A stretch of 46,725 bases of DNA, from NCBI GenBank assembly GCA_964636325.1, contig CAZWRV010000045.1, forward strand, positions 1 to 46,725, read 5' to 3'. Source of the stretch: CAZWRV01 sp964636325. Lineage in GTDB: Bacteria > Verrucomicrobiota > Lentisphaeria > Victivallales > GWF2-50-93. How positions within the stretch are numbered: the first letter of the stretch is position 1; the number at the start of each line of letters is the position of its first letter. Of the stretch, positions 17,401 through 23,682 are shown piece by piece. The notes under the pieces were generated by a model. It had not been told where the DNA came from. It ran no database searches and worked only from the letters and a program-made list of their open reading frames with translations. A program made the translations under genes and the position numbers.

Positions 17401-18015
17401 GTTGTAGTGCTGGCCGGAGGGATACCATATCCCGGAGACTCCTTCGCTGACGGGCGAAGGTACGACGTTGTCAGTGTATTGGAGAGGAACATCGTACGAG
17501 GCGTTCGAAAGCTTGCTTATGAAGTCCTTGTTGGACTCCACGATACGCTCGCTGGCGATCTTTATGTCCCACATGGAAGTGAGATCCCCCACCATCTGCT
17601 TCCTGCCGTTGCCCTCGTCGGGGATCAGCAGTACGCCGCCGCCGGCCGAGACGTAATCGTCTATCATCTTCCTGAAGCTTTCGGCTATTTCCGGCGAAGT
17701 CCGCAGGTTCTGGTGGCAGACCCTGTATGCGTCGGGCGTGGCGTAGATCACCAGGACGTTGTATTTCCTGATGCGTTCCGGGCTGAGCTTGAAGAACTCG
17801 TCGAGATCCTCGGTGTAGTCGACTTCGAAGCCCTTGCCGTGCAGTTCCTTCACATAGGCCATGTTAACCGACCATCCCGTGGTTCCGCCCGGAGAGCAGA
17901 AGAGTATCGACGGTTTCTGCGCGGCGGCCAGGCAGGGGATCCATAGGGCCGCAATGTTGACACACAAGAACGACATCGCTCCCACAAGACCCGCCAGCAT
18001 CTTCCCTGTTCTCAT
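14434..18015 (-). CDS. Large secreted protein: GATase/ThuA-like domain, degenerate PHP-like barrel, beta domains
   Basis: A 1193-aa exported protein. Residues 1-32 are a signal peptide ending in CLAAA. Residues about 34-320 resemble a ThuA or beta-galactosidase trimerisation (GATase-like) fold: PSILFCSPGGTTGW, YNVLVIYATPDAYRV, YVSAGGGVLLIPDEGNG. Residues about 375-480 resemble a PHP domain: FKGLIGAHSALSDGKGSV mirrors the D-x-H-x-H-S-x-x-S-D-G opening, and AAQKAGLDFVVFLENFEK mirrors the A-x-x-x-G-L-D-x-V-A-x-T-D-H motif, but the first His, the DH pair and the motif III Glu (VKLIPGFTIRSN) are lost. The rest of the barrel runs to about 800, then beta-rich domains follow. It is the first gene of a probable operon with the phosphotriesterase-like gene. 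A glycoside-binding or -cleaving role is inferred. Confidence 0.6.
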   Translation of the reverse strand: MRTGKMLAGLVGAMSFLCVNIAALWIPCLAAAQKPSILFCSPGGTTGWSVNMAYVKELHGKGFEVDYTEDLDEFFKLSPERIRKYNVLVIYATPDAYRVCHQNLRTSPEIAESFRKMIDDYVSAGGGVLLIPDEGNGRKQMVGDLTSMWDIKIASERIVESNKDFISKLSNASYDVPLQYTDNVVPSPVSEGVSGIWYPSGQHYNGSCTNPLVPGKDWKVVFKGSKTSVTRPFGSAKEDYDFGDRIAGVPNRDGVAEPDLFAVRDYNNGRIAVVCMMPQYSVGSGTQFTYDRQILSKGANGKKSDFGQLLENTYRWLAEPSLKSGAVGGYVTRDSALVPINYRKLVKDFNEYTFWFWEYDIAQWHVPPKNGMIFKGLIGAHSALSDGKGSVQEYKEAAQKAGLDFVVFLENFEKLTKEKYDQLVADCKKLSDAKVKLIPGFTIRSNIGNHTMCIAEDGYWPKDEYRTGPGKTLLNVQPEESPGVYTGYNNGSCFNYMLDHCHPLRNIGHYNWAGSGKGTRMPCQRLTAMAAIKYYKDGKLVEDMTDDYLTTLQSTMPPSPVSVNEVYSPDALMAEVKSGNALTYGKARNIHSIMSDILRWSTTYDGMNVFLSEGPIIHEWPTCYRPMSFGGEEFVTLPSIMESPLKVTSDLGLKNIKIYNGRELFRNFEVGGQKVFSEKLILDGTLLRNMVVIAEDVKGGKAVSFARRCYKYDVRALSYCADHVNDGPMRSFHGPGGLPVCQAPELPQDVAGATWDGGPPAAMPLVQFVESRPHLTTDKGIEYGGRFNQYPIAEIMDEGFLATDSVQDELVPDCVKVVANAWHNFGPVGDKSKLMEYTLKYKEYYPPTDGPAESDCPVRAMRTGIRPIVFRNEITFKDDFTVKQLWLLQNGSHKPKATPAFFVVGRKPDVVEKVLNGETMEKPERFQLKDGDWFAAYSTSTASTHLFVVRGDPVIVQVDNYTKSPNWVNIFADIENKAVKKGDKFTFELLSLNSSIDVKIPDADAVKRLRSYLAAPENMQVLRGAKSDVSGFMDVEPKDYAVEISIPKPSTNLNMTLPVRIPHLNRNWTAGLFQKKGYVKGNYGKGENRYRGVGVDFEGSAHFPLYVDRAETTHVLAGHPVVADERGKDVAINVIHLFDDPHQWHVSVNNLTDKPVTARFKQAMDLPCLDFEEREITLAPGEYRVLAAKAERN

Positions 18016-18080
18016 CGGACGTCCCCTTTCGTATTTTTACTTTGCAACTGAGTTAAAAGTAACTCCTCTGAAACTCACCT

Positions 18081-18199
18081 GAAGTAACGCAGACATTCCT
18101 GTCTGCGGCTCGCAGGTAGGAATACCTGCGCTACTTCAAGTTTCTTCCCGACAGAACTGGCGGATTTCCTCGCCAGAGCGGCACTCCTCTGAAACTCGG
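18081..18199 (+). repeat. Triple-hairpin interspersed repeat, copy 1
   Basis: Three hairpins in a row: CGCAGACA-TTCC-TGTCTGCG, CGCAGGTA-GGAA-TACCTGCG, and CTGGCG-GATTTCCT-CGCCAG. GAAGTA (18081-18086) and TACTTC (18132-18137) enclose the first two. A 15-bp direct repeat ACTCCTCTGAAACTC lies at both 18063-18077 and 18183-18197. A second copy with a different third stem is at 21752-21852. It occupies the gap between the regulator (18329-19384) and the 1193-aa gene. Confidence 0.7.
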
Positions 18200-18207
18200 T
18201 TCCTTAA

Positions 18208-18290
18208 TTTTATCGGCCGACCGGCGAATGGAGGGGTGAATTCTATTCAACCGGTCCCCCTCGGCGGGTGAACCCGCCATACCGATAAAA
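18208..18290. repeat. Palindromic element with nested hairpins
   Basis: TTTTATCGG (18208-18216) and CCGATAAAA (18282-18290) are perfect 9-bp inverted repeats. Inside are TGAAT-TCT-ATTCA and GGCGGG-TGAA-CCCGCC (18263-18278). With the triple-hairpin repeat it fills the 313-bp gap 18016-18328, where I see no gene. It would fold in RNA made downstream of the GntR/LacI gene and could act as its terminator. Confidence 0.5.
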
Positions 18291-18328
18291 ATCGTCTTCC
18301 GCATAGATTCATAGATAAGGGCCGCCAT

Positions 18329-19384
18329 TCACGCCGATTCGCGCAGCACCAGCTCCGGCCGGACGTAGATCTTATCCGGCCTGAACCTGTCCTCCATCAT
18401 CCTATCGACCACGGTGTCAGCGATTAACTCCTCCCTTATGGAGACAGAGGAAAGCGGAACTTCAAGCATCTCCGCCCACGGCGTGTTGTAGTATCCCATC
18501 AGTGCGACGTCGCCAGGAACTTTCAGGCCCTGCCTCTTGCAGATGTCGAAAATCTTCTTCGCGCGGAAGTCACCCATGGCCAGGATCGCGTCCGGGCGGC
18601 CGGCCCCCCCCATGATCTCCTCCAGATCGGAAAGGTTCCTGCCGTTGTCAAAAAAGACCAGCTCAGGCAACTTGAACTTCCTGGCCGTCTTCCTGTAGGC
18701 GGACACGCAATCGTCGCCGGAAGTATGCCGCACATTCTCCCTGGCAATAGAGAGGTCGTGGATGACGAACATCGGCCGCCTGTATTTGCGGGCAAGGTAT
18801 GCGGCGGCATCCGAAATGCCCTTAAGGCTGTCGGTCAGCACATAGACGGCCTTGAATTCGAGACAGCTTTCGAATCGGTTGAAGAATGCGAGCCTCGGCA
18901 GCCTCGGCGAAAGCCGCGCAACGAGATCATAGGGGAAATCGCCGACCCCGTCGATAACCATTCCGAAAAGATCCCTGCCGACAATATCTTCCAGGATTTC
19001 CCCCTGGCGCGCCTTGTTCGAACAGAACTCGCCGATGTCGACGATGATCGTCAGACAGTTCCTCTCCTGGAATCCGCGGACCAGGCGGTTCGTCTGGTTC
19101 TCGTAGAGATGCCCCTTCGTCTCGGAGAATATCGCGACGGTCGGCAGCCTCCTGGAGCCGCCTGCCGACACATAGAAGCCCTGCTTCGGCTTTCTTTCGA
19201 CCAGCTTCTCCTGCACGAGCATGTCGAAGGCGACCTCCACCACCTTGCGGCATACGGAGAACTTCGCGGCGAGGCCCCTGATGGGCATGATGCGCTCCCC
19301 GGGGGACAGCTTCCCGGAGCGGATCTCCTTCCTTATGAAGTCCGCAACCTTGCCGGTCTTCGAGGGAAATCCCTTGACGAACAT
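18329..19384 (-). CDS. GntR-family transcriptional regulator with LacI-type ligand-binding domain
   Basis: A 351-aa hybrid regulator. Residues about 10-75 are a GntR winged helix (KVADFIRKEIRSGKLSPGER, then IRGLAAKFSVCRKVVEVAFD). Residues about 82-350 are a LacI-type sensor: LPTVAIFSETKGHLYENQTN starts the first Rossmann-like lobe, DAILAMGDFRAKKIFDIC and GDVALMGYYNTPWAEMLEVP are standard C-lobe signatures. It is paralogous in design to the regulator at 147-1241 but not closely similar. It lies upstream of, and in line with, the 1193-aa/phosphotriesterase/M24/TIM-barrel operon, its likely target. Three evenly phased repeats just upstream (19398-19436) suggest autoregulation. The start codon has only a GGGGG-like ribosome site. 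Confidence 0.87.
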   Translation of the reverse strand: MFVKGFPSKTGKVADFIRKEIRSGKLSPGERIMPIRGLAAKFSVCRKVVEVAFDMLVQEKLVERKPKQGFYVSAGGSRRLPTVAIFSETKGHLYENQTNRLVRGFQERNCLTIIVDIGEFCSNKARQGEILEDIVGRDLFGMVIDGVGDFPYDLVARLSPRLPRLAFFNRFESCLEFKAVYVLTDSLKGISDAAAYLARKYRRPMFVIHDLSIARENVRHTSGDDCVSAYRKTARKFKLPELVFFDNGRNLSDLEEIMGGAGRPDAILAMGDFRAKKIFDICKRQGLKVPGDVALMGYYNTPWAEMLEVPLSSVSIREELIADTVVDRMMEDRFRPDKIYVRPELVLRESA

Positions 19385-19397
19385 GCGGCGGCCCCCA

Positions 19398-19436
19398 TGT
19401 CTTAATAAGCCTCTTTTTGTCTTATTCTGTCTTATT
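19398..19436. promoter_or_regulatory. Three phased direct repeats upstream of the GntR/LacI gene (operator candidate)
   Basis: TGTCTTAAT at 19398, TGTCTTATT at 19418 and TGTCTTATT at 19428 (plus-strand reading) begin 20 and 10 bp apart, so all three face the same side of the helix. They end 14 to 52 bp upstream of the regulator's ATG, where a promoter must lie. CTTAATAAG inside the first copy is a partial palindrome. Binding by the adjacent regulator is inferred. Confidence 0.5.
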
Positions 19437-19438
19437 TT

Positions 19439-20008
19439 ATGCCATGCCCCGCCGCTGTCAAGCGCTGGACGGCCGGAAAATCCGGATTTTTTGGGGTGCT
19501 TAAGGTGAGCGGGTCAGGAAATCGGGATTTATGCTCAGCAGGAGCGGTGGCTCAGTGCCCGTCCTGCAACGCCACCGTCCTTATCCCGATTCCGGGCATC
19601 GTTCCCGGGATGAAGATAGCCGGCTACGAGACAGTCCGCCGCCTTGGCGCGGGCGGCATGGGCGAGGTCTGGCTGGCAAGGCAGACCGCCATGGACCGCA
19701 AGGTCGCCCTGAAGATCCTCCCGCCCGCCCTCACGATCAACAAGGACTTCGTGGACCGCTTCCTCCGGGAGGTCAAGACCGCCGCCAAGCTTGAGCACCA
19801 GAACATCGTCACCGCGTCCGACGCCGGATGCGACGGCAGCATCTATTATCTGGCCATGTCCTTCGTCGACGGCGCCCTCCTCGAAAAAATACACAAGCCG
19901 GCCAAGACCCCTCAAAAAGCCGCATTGGCCGTCAAACGCCAGCAGCCCCATCCTCCCCCCCAGCCCCAGGCGTTTCAACCCGAGCATGAACCTGAAAAGA
20001 ACTTTTAG
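19439..20008 (+). pseudogene. Truncated zinc-ribbon/Hanks-type Ser/Thr protein kinase
   Basis: A 189-codon frame containing only the start of a eukaryotic-type kinase. CPSCNATVLIP (from about 19556) looks like the N-terminal zinc ribbon seen before some PVC kinases; its first cysteine pair is incomplete. RRLGAGGMGEVWLARQ is the glycine-rich loop, VALKIL holds the ATP-binding Lys, FLREVKTAAKLEHQNIV the helix C Glu, and YYLAMSFVDGALLEKI the hinge. The frame then becomes Pro/Gln-rich and stops. The catalytic loop (HRD), DFG and the whole C-lobe are absent, so it cannot phosphorylate. No ribosome site was seen. The break lies beside a run of palindromes at 20011-20133. Confidence 0.75.
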
Positions 20009-20010
20009 AT

Positions 20011-20133
20011 GTGTCCGGTAGAGCCCGGACACGGAAAGCGGCGTCGAGCCGCCGCACTCCGAAAATATCGTCCGTTGCGGACGAGACGGGATAAGGATTT
20101 CAGAGATAGGTAAGCTCCCGGCAATGCCGGAGA
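20011..20133 (+). repeat. Cluster of four short hairpins
   Basis: GTGTCCGG-TAGAGC-CCGGACAC (20011-20032, perfect 8-bp stem), GCGGC-GTCGA-GCCGC (20038-20052), CGTCCG-TTG-CGGACG (20069-20083) and CCGGCA-A-TGCCGG (20118-20130). It sits between the convergent kinase remnant and the end of nnr, and may serve as a two-way terminator as well as a mobile palindrome. Confidence 0.55.
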
Positions 20134-20197
20134 TATCTGGCCTCAACTCATAAAACGGTCATGGCAAACATGCCCCCCATCTTGGCAAAAAATGTGT

Positions 20198-21739
20198 TTA
20201 CGCGAACGGGGAAAGCCTTCGCATCGCGTCGGGGATGAGGTTGACGAGGTCGTCGGCGGTGAGGCCTCTGCTGCTGAAGTCCCTGGTTTCGCCGGCGATT
20301 CCGTGGATGAAGGTTCCCGCCTTGGCGGCATCCAGCGGGCTGAATTTCTGTGAGAGGAAGGCGCCTATCATGCCTGCGAGGACGTCTCCGGTTCCCGCGG
20401 TGGCGAGGGCAGGGCCGCCGCTGCTGTTGATGAAGAGGGTCGAACCCCTCCTGCATATGAGCGACTGGTGCCCTTTCAGCACCAGGACGGCATCGGCCTT
20501 TTCGGAGAAGAGCCTTGCCTGAGTCATCCTTTGGAAGCCGGAAAGGGATTCGAGGCCTACGGACGCAAGGAGGCGCTTCATTTCGCCGGGATGCGGCGTG
20601 AGGACTGCCGGGCTTTTAAACTTGAGAAGTTCGGGCCTGAGCGAGATGCAGTTCAGGGCGTCCGCGTCGAAGACCGCCGGCGGCATCTTTTCCATGACTG
20701 CTGCGAGCATCTCGATCACGGAATCTTCCGAGGTCAGGCCCGGGCCTACGACTGCGGCGTCAGCCTTGGGGACAAGCTCGATGAGCGCGGGGGCCGAATC
20801 CTTGGTGAAGATGCCCTTGCCACCGTCCGGAATCCTGCGCGTGATCAATGAAAGCTGGTTGAGCATCGGCACCGGCATACTTTCAGGAACGGCAACCGTG
20901 ACGATTCCGGCGCCTGAGCGGAGCGCGGCCTTGGCGGCGAGGAAAGGGGCGCCGACGTATCTTGAGCTTCCGCCGATCACAAGAAGGCTGCCGCGGCTGA
21001 ACTTGTGCGTGTCGGAGGGCAGCCTTCCGAAGAGTCCCTTGATGTCGGGCGGAAAAATCATGTCGAGTTCGCTTTCGGCCTGGTCTATGTACTGCTGGGG
21101 GATGCCGATCGGAACGAAGCGTATTGCTCCGGCAAGCTCGGGGCCTCTGCCCATTGCAAGCCCGCGCTTCGGAAGGCCGAAGGTGACAGTGAGGTCCGCC
21201 CTGATCGCGTCGGTCGCAAAAGTGCCTGTGTCGCCGTCGAGCCCCGACGGAAGATCCAGCGACACGACAGGCAAATCGAGGGTGTTGACGAGCTGGATCC
21301 ACTGCTTGTAGGGATCATGCAAGGGGCCGCTTACGCCCGTCCCGAGCAGTCCGTCTATTATGATGTCCCCGGGGCGGAAGTCCGTGGGTTCCAGTGCGCT
21401 GCGGACTTCGCAGTGTATGGTGGAGGCGATCTTTTCGGCGTGGAACCTGGCGTCGTCCTTGAGCTCGTCCAAGCCGCAGGTGGAAAGGATCTTGACCTTG
21501 AGGCGGGTGTTATCCTGCAGGTGCCTTGCCACGACATATGCGTCGCCGCCGTTGTTGCCCTTGCCTGCGAGTATCATGAAGCGTTTCACGTGGGACGGAT
21601 GGAGCTGGGATATGAACGCGATTATTTCGTCCGCGGCGCCGCGGCCGGCGCGGTCCATCAGGATCTTGCCGGGGACTTTCGCCTCCTCTATCGTAAGCCG
21701 GTCAAGCTCCCGCATCTGAGCGGATCGGACCACTTTCAT
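20198..21739 (-). CDS. nnr: Bifunctional NAD(P)H-hydrate repair enzyme (epimerase/dehydratase)
   Basis: A metabolite-repair enzyme of about 513 aa. The N-terminal YjeF_N domain (about 1-215) epimerises damaged NAD(P)H hydrates; GKGNNGGDAYVVARHL is its signature, with Ala where Gly is usual after GGD. The C-terminal ribokinase-like domain (about 235-510) is the ADP-dependent dehydratase: VLTPHPGEMKRL and NSSGGPALATAGTGDVLAG hold the nucleotide and metal contacts. I chose the ATG at 21739 because GAGGAGG lies 5 bases upstream; an in-frame start at 21781 would run into a repeat element. It follows acpS on the same strand. Full-length two-domain form with no visible defect. Confidence 0.93.
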   Translation of the reverse strand: MKVVRSAQMRELDRLTIEEAKVPGKILMDRAGRGAADEIIAFISQLHPSHVKRFMILAGKGNNGGDAYVVARHLQDNTRLKVKILSTCGLDELKDDARFHAEKIASTIHCEVRSALEPTDFRPGDIIIDGLLGTGVSGPLHDPYKQWIQLVNTLDLPVVSLDLPSGLDGDTGTFATDAIRADLTVTFGLPKRGLAMGRGPELAGAIRFVPIGIPQQYIDQAESELDMIFPPDIKGLFGRLPSDTHKFSRGSLLVIGGSSRYVGAPFLAAKAALRSGAGIVTVAVPESMPVPMLNQLSLITRRIPDGGKGIFTKDSAPALIELVPKADAAVVGPGLTSEDSVIEMLAAVMEKMPPAVFDADALNCISLRPELLKFKSPAVLTPHPGEMKRLLASVGLESLSGFQRMTQARLFSEKADAVLVLKGHQSLICRRGSTLFINSSGGPALATAGTGDVLAGMIGAFLSQKFSPLDAAKAGTFIHGIAGETRDFSSRGLTADDLVNLIPDAMRRLSPFA

Positions 21740-21751
21740 AGGTTCCTCCTC

Positions 21752-21852
21752 GAGTAACGCAGACATTCCTGTCTGCGGCATCGCAGGTAGACACCTGCGC
21801 CACTAAGTTTCCGGCCGGCAAAGCTGCGATCTTCGCAGCCGGGCACTTCTTG
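21752..21852 (+). repeat. Triple-hairpin interspersed repeat, copy 2
   Basis: AGTAACGCAGACATTCCTGT-CTGCGG is identical to copy 1 (18084-18108). The second hairpin GCAGGT-AGAC-ACCTGC and the third GCTGCGA-TCT-TCGCAGC keep their stems although the third stem's bases differ from copy 1. The element ends next to the nnr ribosome-binding site, so on the minus strand it forms the nnr leader. Confidence 0.7.
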
Positions 21853-21900
21853 ACACGGGCCATCCATCCAAATCATCCATTCATCCGCACACGCATTTTT

Positions 21901-22278
21901 TCACTTCTCCAATACCACCATCGCTGCCGAATATTTGCCCTCGTGGGTGATCGAGACGTGTATGCTTGTGGCGCCGAGCTTTCCGACGCTGGCCTTTGCG
22001 CAGCCCGAGACCTCGATGAACGGGGAGCCCGATGGCATGTTCCGTACGGAGATGTCCGTCCAGGCGCAATCGGGGCCGATTCCGGAGCCGAGCGCCTTTG
22101 AGAGCGCTTCCTTGGCGGCCCATCTGCCAGCGAAATATGGAGCGGGATCCTCGAACTTCTCCGATTCGCGCCGCTCGTCCTCGGTGAAAATCTTGCCAGT
22201 GAAGGAGTCTCCGTATTTTGCCAGCATCTTCCGGATGCGTGAAATCTGCACCAAATCTATGCCTGTGCCGCAAATCAT
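21901..22278 (-). CDS. acpS: Holo-[acyl-carrier-protein] synthase
   Basis: A 125-aa phosphopantetheinyl transferase that moves 4'-phosphopantetheine from CoA to acyl carrier protein, using Mg2+. CGTGIDLVQISRI gives the first metal-binding Asp, and FAGRWAAKEALSKALG is the W-(A/x)-x-KEA signature with the second metal ligand and catalytic Lys. ISITHEGKYSAA-like text (VSITHEGKYSAAMVV) is the standard C-terminus. Length is normal for group I AcpS. It is divergent from the fabF-like gene, sharing a 101-bp control region, and is followed by nnr. Confidence 0.95.
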   Translation of the reverse strand: MICGTGIDLVQISRIRKMLAKYGDSFTGKIFTEDERRESEKFEDPAPYFAGRWAAKEALSKALGSGIGPDCAWTDISVRNMPSGSPFIEVSGCAKASVGKLGATSIHVSITHEGKYSAAMVVLEK

Positions 22279-22285
22279 GTTTGTT

Positions 22286-22346
22286 TTTTTGCAGAATCCT
22301 ATTAATTTTGCAGAATTAACTTATAATATGCGTCTGCCATTTGGCA
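22286..22346. promoter_or_regulatory. Divergent acpS/fabF control region with direct repeats and a palindrome
   Basis: The 11-mer TTTTGCAGAAT begins near 22287 and again near 22307, about 20 bp apart. TATAAT at 22322-22327 is an exact -10 for the fabF direction, though no -35 lies at 16-18 bp. TGCCA-TT-TGGCA (22335-22346) is a palindrome near the expected transcription start. This layout suggests regulation of lipid synthesis genes; the protein that binds is unknown. Confidence 0.45.
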
Positions 22347-22379
22347 AACTTGAACCGAATGATTGGCGGAAAATTGGCT

Positions 22380-23633
22380 ATGACGGACGTCAAAGGCAGA
22401 AAACGGATTGTGATAACCGGGGTCGGGCTTACCGCGCCGAACGGAGACAGCCTTCCCGAGTTCAGGAGCAACCTGCTTGCGAGGGTGCCCCGCGTCGAGA
22501 CCATCGAACTGCGCTATATCGGCAGGGTGAACGCGGGAGTCTGCCATTTCGACCCTATGCGCTACCAGCGGAAAAAGGATGTCCGGACAGGGACGCGCGC
22601 GGGCTCCATCGCCGTATACTGCGCAAACGAGGCGGTGAAGGACGGAGGGCTCGAGATCTCCGCGGCCAACAAGGGGCGGATCGGCACATACCTGGGCATC
22701 ACCGAGCACGGGAACGTGGAGACCGAGAACGAGATCCACAATATCAGCAAATACGGCTACGACATCAAATACTGGGATCACTACCACAATCCGCGGACTG
22801 TGGCTAACAGCCCGGCCGGGGAAGTGACAGTGAACCTCGGCCTGACCGGCCCGCACTACTGCGTCGGAGCGGCCTGCGCCGCGGGCAACGCCGGCGTCAT
22901 ACAGGGAGTGCAGCAGCTCAGGCTGGGCGAAGTCGACTTCGCGCTGGCCGGCGGAATTTCCGAAAGCATTCACACGTTCGGTATATTCGCGGGGTTCAAG
23001 AGCCAGGGCGCGCTGGCTTTCAACGAGGATCCGTGCAAGGCCAGCAGGCCTTTCGACCTGGACAGGACCGGAGTAGTCGTGTCGGAGGGAGGCTGCATAT
23101 ATCTTCTTGAAACGCTCGAAGGCGCACTGAAGCGAGGCGCGAAGAAAATCTATGCCGAGGTCGCAGGCTACGCGATGAATTCCGACGGCACCAGCTTCGT
23201 GCTCCCCAATCCGGAACGCCAGGCCGAATGCATGGCGCTCGCGATCTCTAATGCGGGTGTGGTTCCCGCCGACATCGATCTTGTCAACACACATGCGACC
23301 GGAACCAAGCTGGGCGACATACAGGAGTGCGAGGCGGTCAGGAAGGTATTCGCCGGCGCGGGCAGGCATCCGTTCGTCAACAACACGAAGGGCTTCATCG
23401 GCCATGCGATGGGAGCTGCCGGCGCGCTCGAACTGGCGGGCAACCTGCCGTCCTTTGAGGACGGGCTGGTTCATCCCTGCTACAACGCCGACAGGCTCGA
23501 CCCCGAATGCGAACTGCCGAACCTGCTCACCGGCGAACCGCGCAGAGCCGAACGCATGCAATACATCCTCAACAACTCGTTCGGAATGCTCGGAATCAAC
23601 TCGGCGCTGGTGGTGAAGAGATATAAACCGTAA
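22380..23633 (+). CDS. Beta-ketoacyl-ACP synthase (KAS I/II, FabF-like)
   Basis: A condensing enzyme of 417 aa that extends acyl-ACP with malonyl-ACP. GRKRIVITGVGLTAPNG is the usual start. The catalytic triad is complete: Cys in VGAACAAGNAG (about residue 166), His in NTHATGTKLGD (about 303) and His in GFIGHAMGAAG (about 341). NNSFGMLGINSALVV is the family C-terminus. I prefer the ATG at 22380, with GGCGGA 9 bases upstream, over the TTG at 22341. It diverges from acpS, fitting a fatty-acid role. A role in a specialised lipid rather than the main pathway cannot be excluded, because no fabD, fabG or acpP lies nearby. Confidence 0.9.
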   Translation: MTDVKGRKRIVITGVGLTAPNGDSLPEFRSNLLARVPRVETIELRYIGRVNAGVCHFDPMRYQRKKDVRTGTRAGSIAVYCANEAVKDGGLEISAANKGRIGTYLGITEHGNVETENEIHNISKYGYDIKYWDHYHNPRTVANSPAGEVTVNLGLTGPHYCVGAACAAGNAGVIQGVQQLRLGEVDFALAGGISESIHTFGIFAGFKSQGALAFNEDPCKASRPFDLDRTGVVVSEGGCIYLLETLEGALKRGAKKIYAEVAGYAMNSDGTSFVLPNPERQAECMALAISNAGVVPADIDLVNTHATGTKLGDIQECEAVRKVFAGAGRHPFVNNTKGFIGHAMGAAGALELAGNLPSFEDGLVHPCYNADRLDPECELPNLLTGEPRRAERMQYILNNSFGMLGINSALVVKRYKP

Positions 23634-23682
23634 TTTCCACCTGACGCCTGAACACTAAATAAGACCAACCAGAAGCAGGAAA

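Noticed and set aside
18081..18199. CRISPR-like array
   Set aside because: Only adjacent hairpins with unequal units are present; there are no regular spacers, repeated direct units or cas genes.
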